Below are positions 11,906 to 22,484 of a stretch of 64,000 bases of DNA, piece after piece. The translations under genes and the position numbers were made by a program. Under the pieces are notes generated by a model that was given only the letters and a program-made list of their open reading frames with translations, made no database searches and was not told where the DNA came from. The DNA lies in assembly GCA_963995525.1 (NCBI GenBank), contig OZ023206.1:48121585-48185584 (forward strand), read 5' to 3'. Source of the DNA: Escarpia spicata. Lineage: Eukaryota; Annelida; Polychaeta; Sabellida; Siboglinidae. Each line of letters starts with the position of its first letter. Within the stretch, counting starts at the first letter, position 1.

Positions 11906-13849
11906 ACAAAGAGTGGTTTGAAATCTATCTAAGCTCCATATCAATGCATAATGATGCTTCCAATTCTGCCACAAATTTGAAGCTAGGTGGGTAATGGAAA
12001 AGACTGAATTAGATCCACAATTCTCTACTACACATGCTACAACGCATAACTGGTAGTACATTTTGATGCGAACGTTATCTGAAGCATTGACGTTTCCTGT
12101 GATATCTAGACTGCAACTGCAAATACAATTTCATTGTGAGATAAACTACCATTAGTAACTTTTTTACAGCCCCGCTATTCTACAGGTTGGTGCCACTGCC
12201 GTTTGCAGAAGCGCAACTGATCCCGATTTGTTCTCGATTCGTTTCGGAGAAGAAACTCGTGCGGCGCCAGCGGAAATGTTACAGGCAGCTACAAGGGAAA
12301 TTGTTTCGTCTGTGGGCTACATATGCAGCTGGCGAAATCTCGACTTCGAAATTGCTTAAGTCTTGTGGCAATGTGTATGCTCCTAGCCGTCTGTAAATGA
12401 GGACTGTAGCCGCCTGTGTGCTAAGGTATTACCATTGTGTGTGGAGGTGGTGGTGGAATCCTATTAAAGTTGTGTTAAGACGTTACCATGCTTTGTCTCT
12501 CACACACCGAACATAGACCATTCGCCGGTGTCTTAGTTCGCTGTGCTTAAAACAAACAACAACCAGTGACAACCAGTTTCGTTTTAAAAAGAAGCATGGC
12601 ACTGACATGTTGCCTTGTGCATACAACTGGCGACCTTGTCTAGATATATCATTGTCATCTAGCATACTATTTGAAATGATATGACAAATACTACACGATC
12701 ATCAGCATACATAATATTATTTACACAATTATATCTTACATAACCAATTTTTTAAAACGTAATCAGTCATAAATGCAAATGGCAGATAATCAGCTGACGA
12801 TAGAGTACAACTCGCCGGTTTCCACTCAGGTGGAAAAACATCACTACAAAAGCAGAACATATCAGGCAGAGGGGAAACATGCAGCAAACATATGACACCG
12901 ACATATGCTGCGCTGTGAAGCTCACGGAAAATTTAGTATTACGAAAACATGGCGTGAACTAATGTGCGATTCTGTCTATGAAAGTATGAAATCGGCTAAT
13001 ATAACCATATGATGTTAGCCTGGACTGTAAAAGAAATATATTCATTACTTTAAAATGAGCTAAGTCAGTGGACGCAGAAGTAGTCTCAGAACGGGGGCCG
13101 AAAGTCGCGAAAGATTTATTGAAATATTTTGGGGCAAGCAGAAATATCTAATTTTTGTTGTGAATGAAGCACGTAAGGATATTGAGAGTTATTAGTTATT
13201 TATGTTATAGGGACAAGCTTACACCTAGAAAAAGTTTTGTGACAATTCATGCTACGCCTCATTTACTTTTTTGGGTCAGAATTTGGTCAATTTTAAAGAA
13301 ATATGACAATGTACCATCTTTGCATATGTACAGATTCATAATTAAGACAGCCAGACCTGCAATATTACTCTGATTTGCACACTTGCATATACTAATTATA
13401 TACAACTAGTTTCTGAGGTATGTGTATTTTGCTCACAATCAAGGTCTGAAAACCCTCTCGCGAGTTATTTATTGAATAAATCATTATATTTATAAACTTG
13501 GTGCACACTAACCATACACTGTATTTATGTTCTAATTATATTTATGTGATCTATACGTTGTAGAGAACAATTCCACCAAGTTTCATTGATACTGGTTAAA
13601 TAGTTCGAGAGATATTAACCTGTGAAATGTGAATAATTTATTTATTTTTAGAAGCCGTCATGAAAGTCCCAAATTTCAAACGGCCGTAACTGGAGCTAGA
13701 ACACAAAATTTCCGGATTCTTGCTTATCTTACCAAAGACTTTCTTCACCAAACTGATTTATTAAAAAAATTCAGGAATGAGGGTAAAAATTTTCATTATT
13801 AAAAGTGTGAGGAATACATGAGAACGTTTTAATAGTGTTATAAAATTAG
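11906..13849. other. about 1.9 kb without a recognisable gene
   Basis: AT-rich sequence with only short open frames. The 69-residue frame at 12187-12396 sits just after a splice-acceptor-like TTTTTTACAG but matches no domain I know. No RNA gene or repeat structure was identified. Confidence 0.4.
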
Positions 13850-14020
13850 TATGCACCACAGGGATTTGGATTATTCTGCATAACCTCTATTATTTGTTTA
13901 TTTTTACTTATAAATATGTAATTATAATCATTTAAAAACTATACTGGTACTTCGATTCTGCCTAAACATATTGGGATAAAGGCAACTTATTGCAGTCCGC
14001 TCCACCCTCTCAATTGCAAA
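13850..14020 (+). mobile_element. upstream part of the LINE interrupted by the PLE
   Basis: This is homologous to about 780-970. It continues, after removal of the Penelope-like element, at 16797, where IANIFNLYF and the LINE reverse-transcriptase remnant follow. It ends in TCAATTGCAAA (14010-14020), the left copy of the PLE target duplication. Confidence 0.65.
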
Positions 14021-14025
14021 GGCTC

Positions 14026-14141
14026 AGAGGCTTTCGTTGACGTGTCACGTCGACTTCATCAGTACCTATGACGCTGAATGACGTCATCGTACACGTGAGG
14101 CAGTTCGTAATTGCCCTCGTCTCTGTTGATGGGTGTTTGGT
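14026..14141 (-). repeat. PLE left terminal block, inverted copy
   Basis: This is the reverse complement of 16588-16700 with few mismatches. Read on the minus strand it carries a hammerhead-like core (CTGATGA, a long stem II with only one mismatch, GAAA), but the downstream TACC needed to close stem I is replaced. This matches the inverted partial copy commonly seen at one end of Penelope-like elements. Confidence 0.85.
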
Positions 14142-14269
14142 AGCCTCTACCAGGTAATTTAACATGATTCTTGGATATGAAAAATGAAAGTTTCGAATTT
14201 GAAAACGAACTATCATGAAGACTGTTCAGTAATCTTAGGACAAAGTATGGACAAGAATGTGTCAAAGAC

Positions 14270-16669
14270 GTGAGGAAACTCGAACAATTGACCAGAAAGG
14301 TTTCGCGCCACAGAAATCACCTTGTATTTACGCTACGTTGCAAAGACATCAATGTAACACCTCCCAGTCTCAGTCTGAAATGCCCGATAAACACGACGAA
14401 TGCGACGAGAATAGTGGACAAAGCCATGAAGGAACTAGTGAGAGAGAGAATACGTGTCATAAACAACAAATTGGACACGTTTAAAGAGAAGAAACTCGCC
14501 CTAGAAACGAAGCTGTTTACTTCGTTGTCAAGGGAAGAACAACAAAACGTCACGCGCCACACCGCGCATGTCAGCGAGAGTACGCATGAGAAAACAAAAT
14601 GGCGCCACCAACAACAAATTCGGCGCTTGAAAGCGAAGAGAGACAGAACAAACGAAGTTGACCTTACCGGAACACAGCTAAAAAGGTGGGTGATAAATCT
14701 GTCGAAATACAAACTGTCCGGGGCCCAGAATAAGATATTAGCGAAGGGACTAAATTACGCGGTAACGCCAAAAAAAGTACCAACCGAGGAGTTCGTCGTA
14801 GCGGCAGAACAAGCGACATGGAAACTACCACAAGAACAAAAAGACAAACTTCGTGCAGATATCGCGGGAGTTCTGACATCAGCAAAAGTTCCAAAACAGA
14901 ACCTAACCAGACAAGAAAGAACAGCCTTGAAAGAGCTGCAGAAGGAGAAGTCCATCACCATACTCCCAGCGGACAAGGGAAAGGCCACAGTCATCATGGA
15001 AACGAAAGAATACCAGGAAAAAATGAAAGAAATGCTAAGTGACGAAGCGACATATGAGAAGTTAAAGAAGGATCCGACCAAGAAATATAAGGCAGAACTC
15101 ATCAGAATGGTAAATTCCTTGGAGAAGGAGGGGAAGATCACCAAAGATCAGTACTGGTACTTATATCCTACGCTAGAAAAAGTACCACGGATGTATGGAT
15201 CACCAAAAATCCACAAGGAGAAGGTGCCACTCAGACCAATTGTCGACTACACACAGACAATAGCATACATAAATTGGCCAACATACTACAACCACTTGTT
15301 GGAAAAACAGAACACCATACGGAAAATTCACAAAAATTGGTGAAAGAAATGACAAAGCTGAGAATGGAAGAAGGAGAATCATTTGTGTCATATGACGTTG
15401 TGTCACTGTTCACGAAGACCCCAATCAGAGAAGCTAGCAAAGTCATCAGAAAAAGACTAGAGAATGACAAGACACTAAAGAAGAGAACAAATATAAACGT
15501 AGACGACATCATGGAGTTGTTGAAATTTGTCTTGGAGACGACATACTTCAGATTTGGAGGAGAAATTTACCAACAGAAGTTTGGGGTTGCCATGGGCAGT
15601 CCAGTGTCCCCCATTGTTGTGAACCTGTACATGGAGGACCTGGAGCAGAAAATCATAGCCACAGCACCAGTCGATTGCCAACCGAGAAACTGGAAGCGAT
15701 ATGTGGACGATATAATTTGCCTCGTACACACAGGAAAGGCAAAGAAATTACAACAACACATGAACACTGTAGACCCCACAGGTAGCATCATTTTCACACG
15801 GGAAGACGAAGAGAACAACAGCATGCCCTTCTTGGATGCAAAGTTCACCAGAAAGGAAGATGGCAGTGTGAAGTCCACAGTGTACAGGAAGAAGACGCAC
15901 ACTGACCAATACCTGAATTTTGCATCCCACCACCCCAAACATCAGAAGTTGGGAGTTGTCAGAACCCTTATGAACAGGTGTGAGACAATAACTTCGGAGG
16001 AGAGGGACAAGAAAGAAGAGGTGGAACACCTGAGAGGAGCTCTAAGAGTATGTGGCTATCCGTCGTGGGCCTTGAAAAAGGCGACAGATAGCAGTAAGAA
16101 GAAAAAGACCAACGAAAAGACTAAGGACAAAAACTATCGGAGCCAAGTAGTCATCCCATACATAGAGGGGGTATCGGAGAGAGTACATCGAGTACTGAAA
16201 AAATATGGAGTAGCAACGGCCATGCGTCCCCACACCACCCTCAGACACCTGTTGGTACATCCCAAGGACAAAGTACAGCTAGAAGAACAGGGCGAACTGG
16301 TGTACCAAATACCGTGCAAGAATTGTGGTGGGGAATACATTGGGGAGACAGGAAGACTACTCAAAACAAGACTGGAGGAACACAGAAAGGACGTAGACAA
16401 CACGAAAAATGAGAAAAACACAAGGAGCGGAGAAAAAAAGATTTATGTCTACCATCAATAAATCCGCCCTTACAGACCATGCGACAACTGAAAACCATAT
16501 CATAGACTGGGAGGGAGTGAAAATTGTTGACAAAGAACCCAACAGAAGAATTCGGCAAATCAAGGAAGCCATCTGGATCAGAAAGACCCAAACACCCATC
16601 AACAGAGACGAGGGCAATTACGAACTGCCTCACGTGTACGATGACGTCATTCAGCGTCATAGGTACTGA
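14270..16669 (+). pseudogene. Penelope-like reverse transcriptase / GIY-YIG endonuclease, two frameshifts
   Basis: The protein would copy PLE RNA at a nick made by its own GIY-YIG nuclease. Piece 1 (14270-15343) holds the lysine-rich amino-terminal PLE domain (NVTPPSLSLK, ITILPADKGKATVIM) and early reverse transcriptase (YGSPKIHKEKVPLRPIVDYT). A frameshift near 15270 leads into piece 2 (15274-16461): SYDVVSLFTKTPI, FGVAMGSPVSPIVVNLYMED, catalytic RYVDDI, then the C-terminal LVYQIPCKNCGGEYIGETGR, the GIY-YIG core with its CxxC. A second shift in an A-run near 16430 leads into piece 3 (16409-16669): ALTDHATTENHIIDWEGVK and NRRIRQIKEAIWIRKT, then NRDEGNYELPHVYD, which overlaps the terminal repeat. 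All catalytic motifs survive. The true start codon is unclear and may lie upstream of 14270. Confidence 0.9.
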
Positions 16670-16793
16670 TGAAGTCGACGTGACAAGTCAACGAAAGCCT
16701 CTACCAGGTAATTTAACATGATTCTTGGATATGAAAAATGAAAGTTTCGAATTTGAAAACGAACTATCCTGAAGAATGTTCAGTAATTTTAAT
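16588..16793 (+). repeat. PLE right terminal region (pseudo-LTR)
   Basis: The first part (16588-16700) is the inverted partner of 14026-14141. The second part (16695-16793) is a direct copy of 14143-14240, starting GCCTCTACCAGGTAATTTAA, with only a handful of substitutions. It includes the last codons of the PLE frame and the hammerhead-like motif. The few differences between copies suggest a fairly recent insertion. Confidence 0.85.
16662..16705 (+). ncRNA. hammerhead-ribozyme-like motif in PLE terminal repeat
   Basis: The order of elements fits a minimal type I hammerhead: stem I strand GGTA (16662-16665), conserved CTGATGA (16666-16672), stem II from GTCGACGTG pairing with the CAAGTCAAC side, conserved GAAA (16693-16696), a very short stem III region GCC, then TC at the cleavage position and TACC (16702-16705) closing stem I. 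Hammerheads with tiny stem III are an established feature of PLE terminal repeats. One stem II pair is lost here compared with the left copy. Activity is not shown. Confidence 0.6.
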
Positions 16794-16796
16794 TCA

Positions 16797-19062
16797 TCAA
16801 TTGCAAACATATTTAATTTATATTTTATCAATATTTACCCAATTTTAGCTAATCAAATACAACACAGTACCAGTAAAACGTTCAGACATTACCATAAAAG
16901 ACAACATAACAATGTTCTTAATTTTAGAAAGGGTCACTCAACTGAATTTGCAGCTCTCGAATTAATTGATGGATATTAACAAGTATGGTTAGTAAGGAAA
17001 TACCTATACATACTTACTTCAACTGTTCTAAAGTATTTGATACCCTGGACTATTCAATATTAACATATGTTATAATTTTATGGCATAAAAGGAGTAGCCC
17101 TAGATCTATTAAAAAATTATTTATAAATAATGCGTAGACATTGAAGAAACCCAATCTGAAATGCCTAGTGTCTCAACAGACATACCTCAAGGACCAATTC
17201 TAGGCCCTTTGTTATTCTTAATCTACATTAATGACATTGCCCCACTTAGTCCAAAATTCAACTTTGTTATGTATGCTGGTGACTCGACCCTCTCAAGTAC
17301 TCTAGATTCTTTTGTACGATATTACAACAGTTAAACTGTTGAATTCCTAATCAACCCAGGATAGGGGCGAGTACTCGACTAAAGCACTCGAGTATGAGTA
17401 CTGTGATATGTATGAGTAATGAGTACTTCATCCGAGAGAGTACTCGAGTAACGAGTATGGGTACTTTTGAAAGTACTCTAGCACATGTACTTAATATAAT
17501 GTTTGTTAATCGTGTGTCCAACTGCTCCTCCTGTTGCGCAGTCACGCATTCTGCCCAATTTTGTGACACCGAAACAAATTTGGACTGGTAGAAATCTAGC
17601 CACTGGACTGAACTACACCTGAGCAATTCACCTGGGTCCCCATTCCTCCTAACCCTATTTCATTCACTCATGCAGCCTTGAGCCTGTTGACAATGTGATT
17701 GTAAACAGCCTTTCAAGAGATGTGGCAGATCTTTAAAAGGAAGCCAGTTTCTGACTGGATTGAGACAACACCAGCTGGTCAGGCCTACACAGTGTGTAGA
17801 CTGTTTGAAGCTGTTGTGGGTTTGTTTGACATTTAAGTGCCACTATAGGTCATTGATGTGATGGTCAGTCCTGTCTCCCAGTCTTATTCAAGTGATCTGA
17901 ACCAGTCAGTAAACAGTGTTCATGATAACCCAGAGCTCTTATACAATGAGGATATCATGACATCAGAGCAAAATATGAGACATTTGTACTGAAGATCATA
18001 ATACATGATGTTATGATAAAATACGTACAAAGTATTCCCAGGGTACTCCCAAAATACTCGTAAATACTCATATTTTTAAGGAGTAACGAGTACAAGTTTA
18101 TTAAAAGTACAAGTAACGAGTACTTCGTGAAATAAATCAGTACTGGTTAAAATTAATGAGTGGCTTAGATTAAAAAATTTACCCCGAAATGAAAATTAAT
18201 CAAAGTATATGATTTTCTCAACACGTAGAAGAAATAATAATAAGATGATAAACCCATCAAATCTACAAATATATATCACAAACAATGATTGAGTAAATGA
18301 ATTCAATTTCCTAGTGCTAAGCTATAATGAATAATTAAACTGGCAAAGTCATATCAACAAGATCTCAAATAGATGCTTGAGGACTACAGGTATTCTAAAT
18401 AAACTTAAACGATTCTTACCTCTGAGTATAAAGATGACGATATTGTCACATGTAACTTTTGGTTTAACGACCTCAGGCTATAGATGTGATAGAATTTTAA
18501 AAACTTCAAAAGAAAGCTGTTCGAATAATAAATTTAATTAAATATAACGCTCACACCGATCCATTGTTCAAAAGTCTTAAATTACTAAAAGTAGAACATC
18601 TTCTAAAATGGCATCAACTAAAACTATTCCATAAATATTCACACAATAAATAAACTACCAGTATATCTGCAAAACAAATAGAGTAGATGAGTTCAAGTTC
18701 CTAGTTCTCAGCTTTAAAGAACAATTAAACTGGCAATGTCATCATAAGTTTAAGTAAATGTAGCGCTCACAACGATCCACTGTTCAAATGTCGTAAATTA
18801 CTAATAGCACTACATTTTCTAAAATTGCATGGACTAAAACTATTCCATAAATATTCACATAATAAACTACCAGTATACCTGCAAAACTTGCCATTTGTTC
18901 AAAACAATAGTGTTCACAACTTTTACAAACGTGGTCAACATAAAATCCATACAATCAGGGAACACCAGGAATTTGTCAAACGAAGCCTCAGGTATAGTTT
19001 GCCACATACCATAACTAATGCTCCAGATTTAATAAAGGACAAGATCACCACTCACAGTTGAT
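16797..19062 (+). pseudogene. old LINE reverse-transcriptase relic
   Basis: This is a decayed LINE ORF2, continuous with 13850-14020 before the PLE inserted. Recognisable plus-strand pieces: IANIFNLYFINIYPILANQI (from 16799), FRKGHSTEFAALELIDGY (to 16979), a catalytic block at 17170-17310 readable as VSTDIPQGPILGPLLF and LIYINDIAP with YADD changed to YAGD, then from 18150 INEWLRL, a LNWQSHINKIS-like thumb region, and at 18825-19061 HGLKLFHKYSHNKLPVYLQN to the C-terminal TNAPDLIKDKITTHS. Part of the thumb region appears twice (18560-18700 and 18740-18900), an internal duplication. There are many stops. A hAT-like relic interrupts it at about 17362-18135. Confidence 0.75.
17362..18135. mobile_element. 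hAT-like non-autonomous relic inside the LINE
   Basis: This interrupts the LINE relic between its catalytic block and INEWLRL. Both ends are rich in GAGTACTC-type words (GGGGCGAGTACTCGA near 17367; AGTAACGAGTACTTCGTGA near 18115), forming subterminal inverted-repeat-like clusters. Internally (about 17700-17830) a frame reads WQIFKRKPVSDW and AGQAYTVCRLF, faintly like a BED zinc finger, the usual amino end of hAT transposases. I infer an internally deleted hAT element. Exact ends and an 8-bp duplication were not resolved. Confidence 0.4.
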
Positions 19063-19244
19063 ATGGCTTCGTAACATACTCCAAGCTTTACTATCTGAAT
19101 ACTTAGAGCAGTGTACAATCCAAAACAGTTATATATGCAATAGGGACATGATTGACTGACTGTACACATCCTTTGTTATAAATTACTTCATTTAAAAACC
19201 GACTGTTTGTATGTTTGTGTATTTAGTAAGTGTAATATATGGTT

Positions 19245-19976
19245 ATTATATCATATACATTTATCTTGTAGTAATGCACCAATTGTACTAGGGATTGTGT
19301 TATTTTATACAGTGTATAAATCAAATAATAAATGACATTGCCTTTCAGGGTGGCTCCTACGACAGCGACTATAATTAGTCTTAGTACGACTCACCCGTGT
19401 CTTATATTACATCCCTTATATTGTTTTGTTTTGTCGACTCGAATGTAAATATATCGTGTTGTTTTTACTACGATTATTCAGTATTTTGTATTTGGCACAA
19501 ATAAATATTTCATCTTTTCTGTTTATCCAAAATACACCTGTCCCAGTCTTCCACAATGCTCGTTGCATTCTATTGTTTATGCTCTTTCAAATGACGTGTG
19601 ATAGTGTCATTTAATTTGTTTTCAGGATTCACACATGTTTGTGACATAACTGTCAACAATGAACTAACAAAGCTGAAAGGACTCGCCCATTGATAACAAC
19701 AACTGTCCCGTTGGGTGCAAGAACAGGATATCGAGCCACGTCACAGAATGTCAACATCTTCGACTTCAGGAAGAAGAGAAAACAGCGTTTATGCATACAT
19801 CAACTCCCTGTGACGGGGACCCATTCAAGTGTGACAGTTGTGCAGCAAATGTAAAGGTTCGTTTTCTTTCTCAGACAGTTGAGGGAACTCTGTGTGACAC
19901 ACGTGGAAGACATTCTTCTCCGAGCAAAGCTTTAAAGCTGCACATGGAGACATATTTAAATGCGACACCCGTATAA
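19245..19976 (+). pseudogene. zinc-finger unit 2, leader exon region
   Basis: This is homologous to the leaders of units 1 and 4, with homology to unit 4 starting near ATACATTTATCTTGTAGTAA just after the LINE relic. It contains the CTTTCAGGGTGGCTCCTAC acceptor-like block (about 19346-19364) and the finger-like segment PFKCDSCAANVKVRFLSQTV (19813-19872), continuing to SPSKALKLHMETYLN. The 19791-19976 frame ends in a stop after NATPV. No C2H2 array follows, unlike units 1, 3 and 4, so this unit lost or never had its finger exon. Confidence 0.55.
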
Positions 19977-20654
19977 TATAATTTAACATGTTATTTTTAA
20001 ACTATAATGTGCTACCTTGGTTTACACTACGACTAGTGAGAAACTCTTGAGATGTGATGTACACTAGTGACAACACGTTTATGTGTTTGTAGCAATAGTG
20101 CTTTGAGGACCACAGCACGATACAAAATAATATGTGCGTTTGTGGGAAAATTTAGAAATAAAAAGAAGTTTAAACCTGCAATATCAATTCGATTGTTATC
20201 CTCCTGGCTTTTCTGACTAATTTCCAGAAAAAGCAAAGCTATCAAGTATCCCCTATAACATCCTAGTTCGTTGGTGCATTTGTGCTACTTCGTTTTGTTG
20301 AAATTAATAAATAAACTGCGAACTATTTCGAATTTGGTTTCGAGTCGAATGAGTCGGAACTACCAACACTTACTTGAACATGGACATGCACCTGGAAGTG
20401 GAAACTTCATGTCATAGTATCGTGTTCGCGAATTTGGGCGAGACTGACCTCTGATCCTCAAGATTGATGCCTCGATCAAGCCGTTTTTGTTGATAGTAGT
20501 GTTCGCAAGTGTTTATGCAACACGTTCTTATTTTATGGCATTTACGCCGGCGATTGGACATCCTCGGACATATGCCACCAACGCAGCGAAAAGGGCCAAA
20601 TTATGCAGACAATGACAATATTCGCGCCAGAAGGTTTATTTGGGAAAAACCAGT

Positions 20655-20761
20655 ATGGATTTGTGGAACGACACAAGACAACTGACAAGTCACAAAAGAA
20701 ACAGCTGGAGTAAGACTAGTCTAAGAACAGACGCTGTGTTCGCAAAACTTCTTCTAGACAG
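20655..20761 (+). other. candidate small exon conserved in both duplicate copies
   Basis: An open frame begins MDLWNDTRQL, contains WSKTSLRTDAVFAKLLLDR, and stops at a good splice donor (ACAG/GTTAGT). The same 107-base exon with the same donor is at 26150-26256 in copy B. The pattern, tryptophan then a TD.FA.LLL ending, resembles a short amino-terminal segment I associate with invertebrate zinc-finger and transposon-derived proteins, but I cannot name it. An acceptor-like TTTGCAACAG near 21159 could begin the next exon, but joining the two gives a frame that closes quickly. Confidence 0.25.
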
Positions 20762-21959
20762 GTTAGTAATTTCAGAGTAGTGAGCCTCAGCCACGCATAT
20801 TGATTCATATGAATATAATAATGTTGCTTATTATGTTAAGAAAACTACCACCCCTCAATACTGTGAAAATGTCCATCACAATAACATGTATCGATAGCTT
20901 GCGACTGATTTATGTGAGAGAGCAGAGAATTACCGTTACGATACAAAGAATTGCAGCCCATGTTTTGTTAATATACAAATCCTGTTGGTTCTGTTTTTAG
21001 TTTGGTCTTTCAAGAAAAAAAGCACATCTAAAACACTACAATTTATCGATAACATGCATTTTGTCATTTATACTTCTACATTCATACATTTTGTAGAAAA
21101 ATGTTGTAAATTTAATTTCCGTTTCATTTAATTAACTTCATCTTACTTTGCAACAGTTGCGTGATTCAATTCAAAAACAGTCAGGGTTGACAGCTAAGTT
21201 TCTGACAGGACAGTTTACAAATTGTTTGCACGTTGATGACACTGAAGCCACAGAGGCTTCGCTTCTTGGAACATACTTTCCCAGTCAGAAACCTCTAGTT
21301 AATAACCACAGTTGCAAGTAGTTGAAAGGCCATTATCATTTTTGTTTGTAAAATCAAGCCAGGAAATCCATAACAAAATGCCTTCGTTGCTCTCATAAGA
21401 GACATGACTAACTGCTGGAATCTTCTTCTAAAGACTTACAGTGGTAATCCACTCTCTGAGTAAACAGTAGAACTTTGTGGACACTGCCAGGGGTTCAACC
21501 ACTACCAGCCAAATGTCCTCCTCATTAATTAGCAGTGTTAGGTGAATGACACATTGAGATCACAACTAGGCATTGGGTATTTTGCATGGTTTACTATTGA
21601 ATTCCTCAAGCTTTGCTTTGTTGAACTATCAGTGAAAAATTGCAAAACTTTTTATTTATATATTTTTCGAATAAAATTACTTTGTGACTTTATTTCCTGT
21701 AACCTTCTTTCCAGCCCATCTATGTTCTACCTGTACTTAGTTAATAAGTTGACACTTTTAAATTGTCCATTTGTTTGTTATGTACTACACTTTTACTATA
21801 TATATACAATAATAACTTTGCCACTCTCTTATCATTATAATTTTTTTTACAACTGGGCAAATGAACTTTTCACTCGAGTGCTGAGCAAATGACCATTGGG
21901 CAAAAGACTGCAACATATTTTTTACATGTTAATGAAATTAAAAAAGTTTACAAGTTACA

Positions 21960-22004
21960 TACCACATACACACATCTATAATATTATATACTATTATATA
22001 TATA

Positions 22005-22046
<42 letters not shown>

Positions 22047-22050
22047 CAGG
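21960..22050. repeat. TA dinucleotide microsatellite
   Basis: Long TA/TATT run in copy A. A homologous run lies at about 27485-27550 in copy B, and a third, unrelated TA run at about 27813-27852. The 60-residue frame through it is low-complexity. Confidence 0.9.
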
Positions 22051-22055
22051 TATTA

Positions 22056-22484
22056 GTGCTGTTCATTTTCACAAATAATCTGCTTACACACAAACAAGTT
22101 GAGGGAACTCTGTGTGACACACGTGGAAGACATTCTTCTCCGAGCAAACCTTTAAAACTGCACATGGAGACATATTATAGACAGTTAGTGAGGAAGCTAA
22201 AGAAGACGAGAGTCGAGCAGGTTATTTTGTCAGGAATGTTGCCAGTAATGGGAGGAAGGGGGGTAACGTATAGAAACTGCAAGAGGATGGCGATCAATGC
22301 ACTAGCTGAGCAGATGTGTGAAGAAGAGGGGGTGGGATTCACCGATTTATGGGGATACTTTGTTGGGAGGGAAGATATGTACATGAGAGATGGCCTCCAT
22401 CTTAGTGGAAAGGGGGCAGCAGTTTTCTCGGAGAATCTGCTGCAATCTGTTGACAGTGGGACAGGTTGCATCTATTTAAACTAG
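22056..22484 (+). pseudogene. chance fusion of zinc-finger exon and LINE ORF1 (SGNH-hydrolase fragment)
   Basis: The first about 40 residues come from the host leader exon (CDTRGRHSSPSKPLKLHMET). At the LINE insertion point the frame continues unbroken into the C-terminal part of a CR1-type ORF1 esterase: LVRKLKKTRVEQVILSGMLP, MGGRGVTYRNCKRM, GVGFTDLWGYF, and the catalytic-like DGLHLSGKG (Asp/His block). The amino part of the esterase, with its nucleophile block, is missing. Such esterase domains are known in ORF1 of several CR1-like LINEs. I infer the fusion is accidental. The 142-codon frame is open. Confidence 0.6.

Larger units (their letters stand above)
14021..16796 (+). mobile_element. 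Penelope-like element (EN+), nearly complete
   Basis: This Penelope-like retroelement is flanked by an 11-bp target duplication, TCAATTGCAAA (14010-14020 and 16797-16807). The paralogous site near 957-967 lacks the element, which supports the boundaries. Its ends have the mixed architecture known for PLEs: one terminal block is present in inverted orientation (14026-14141 against 16588-16700) and another in direct orientation (14143-14240 and 16695-16793). Between them is a single coding region for an amino-terminal PLE domain, reverse transcriptase and a C-terminal GIY-YIG endonuclease. Two frameshifts make this copy non-autonomous. It sits inside an older LINE. The element class is secure from the coding region. 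Confidence 0.92.
19876..22081 (+). repeat. 2.2-kb tandem duplication, copy A
   Basis: This repeats in direct orientation as copy B (22099-27587, excluding a 3.28-kb LINE). The copies look well above 90 percent identical by eye. Both start in the zinc-finger leader exon at GTTGAGGGAACTCTGTGTGA and both end with a TA run followed by TTAACAGGTATTAGTGCTG and AATAATCTG. It contains a candidate small exon (20655-20761) and no long frame. Confidence 0.85.

Noticed and set aside
12187..12396. 69-codon frame after an acceptor-like TTTTTTACAG
   Set aside because: No recognisable domain, no second copy, no partner exon. Too weak to call.
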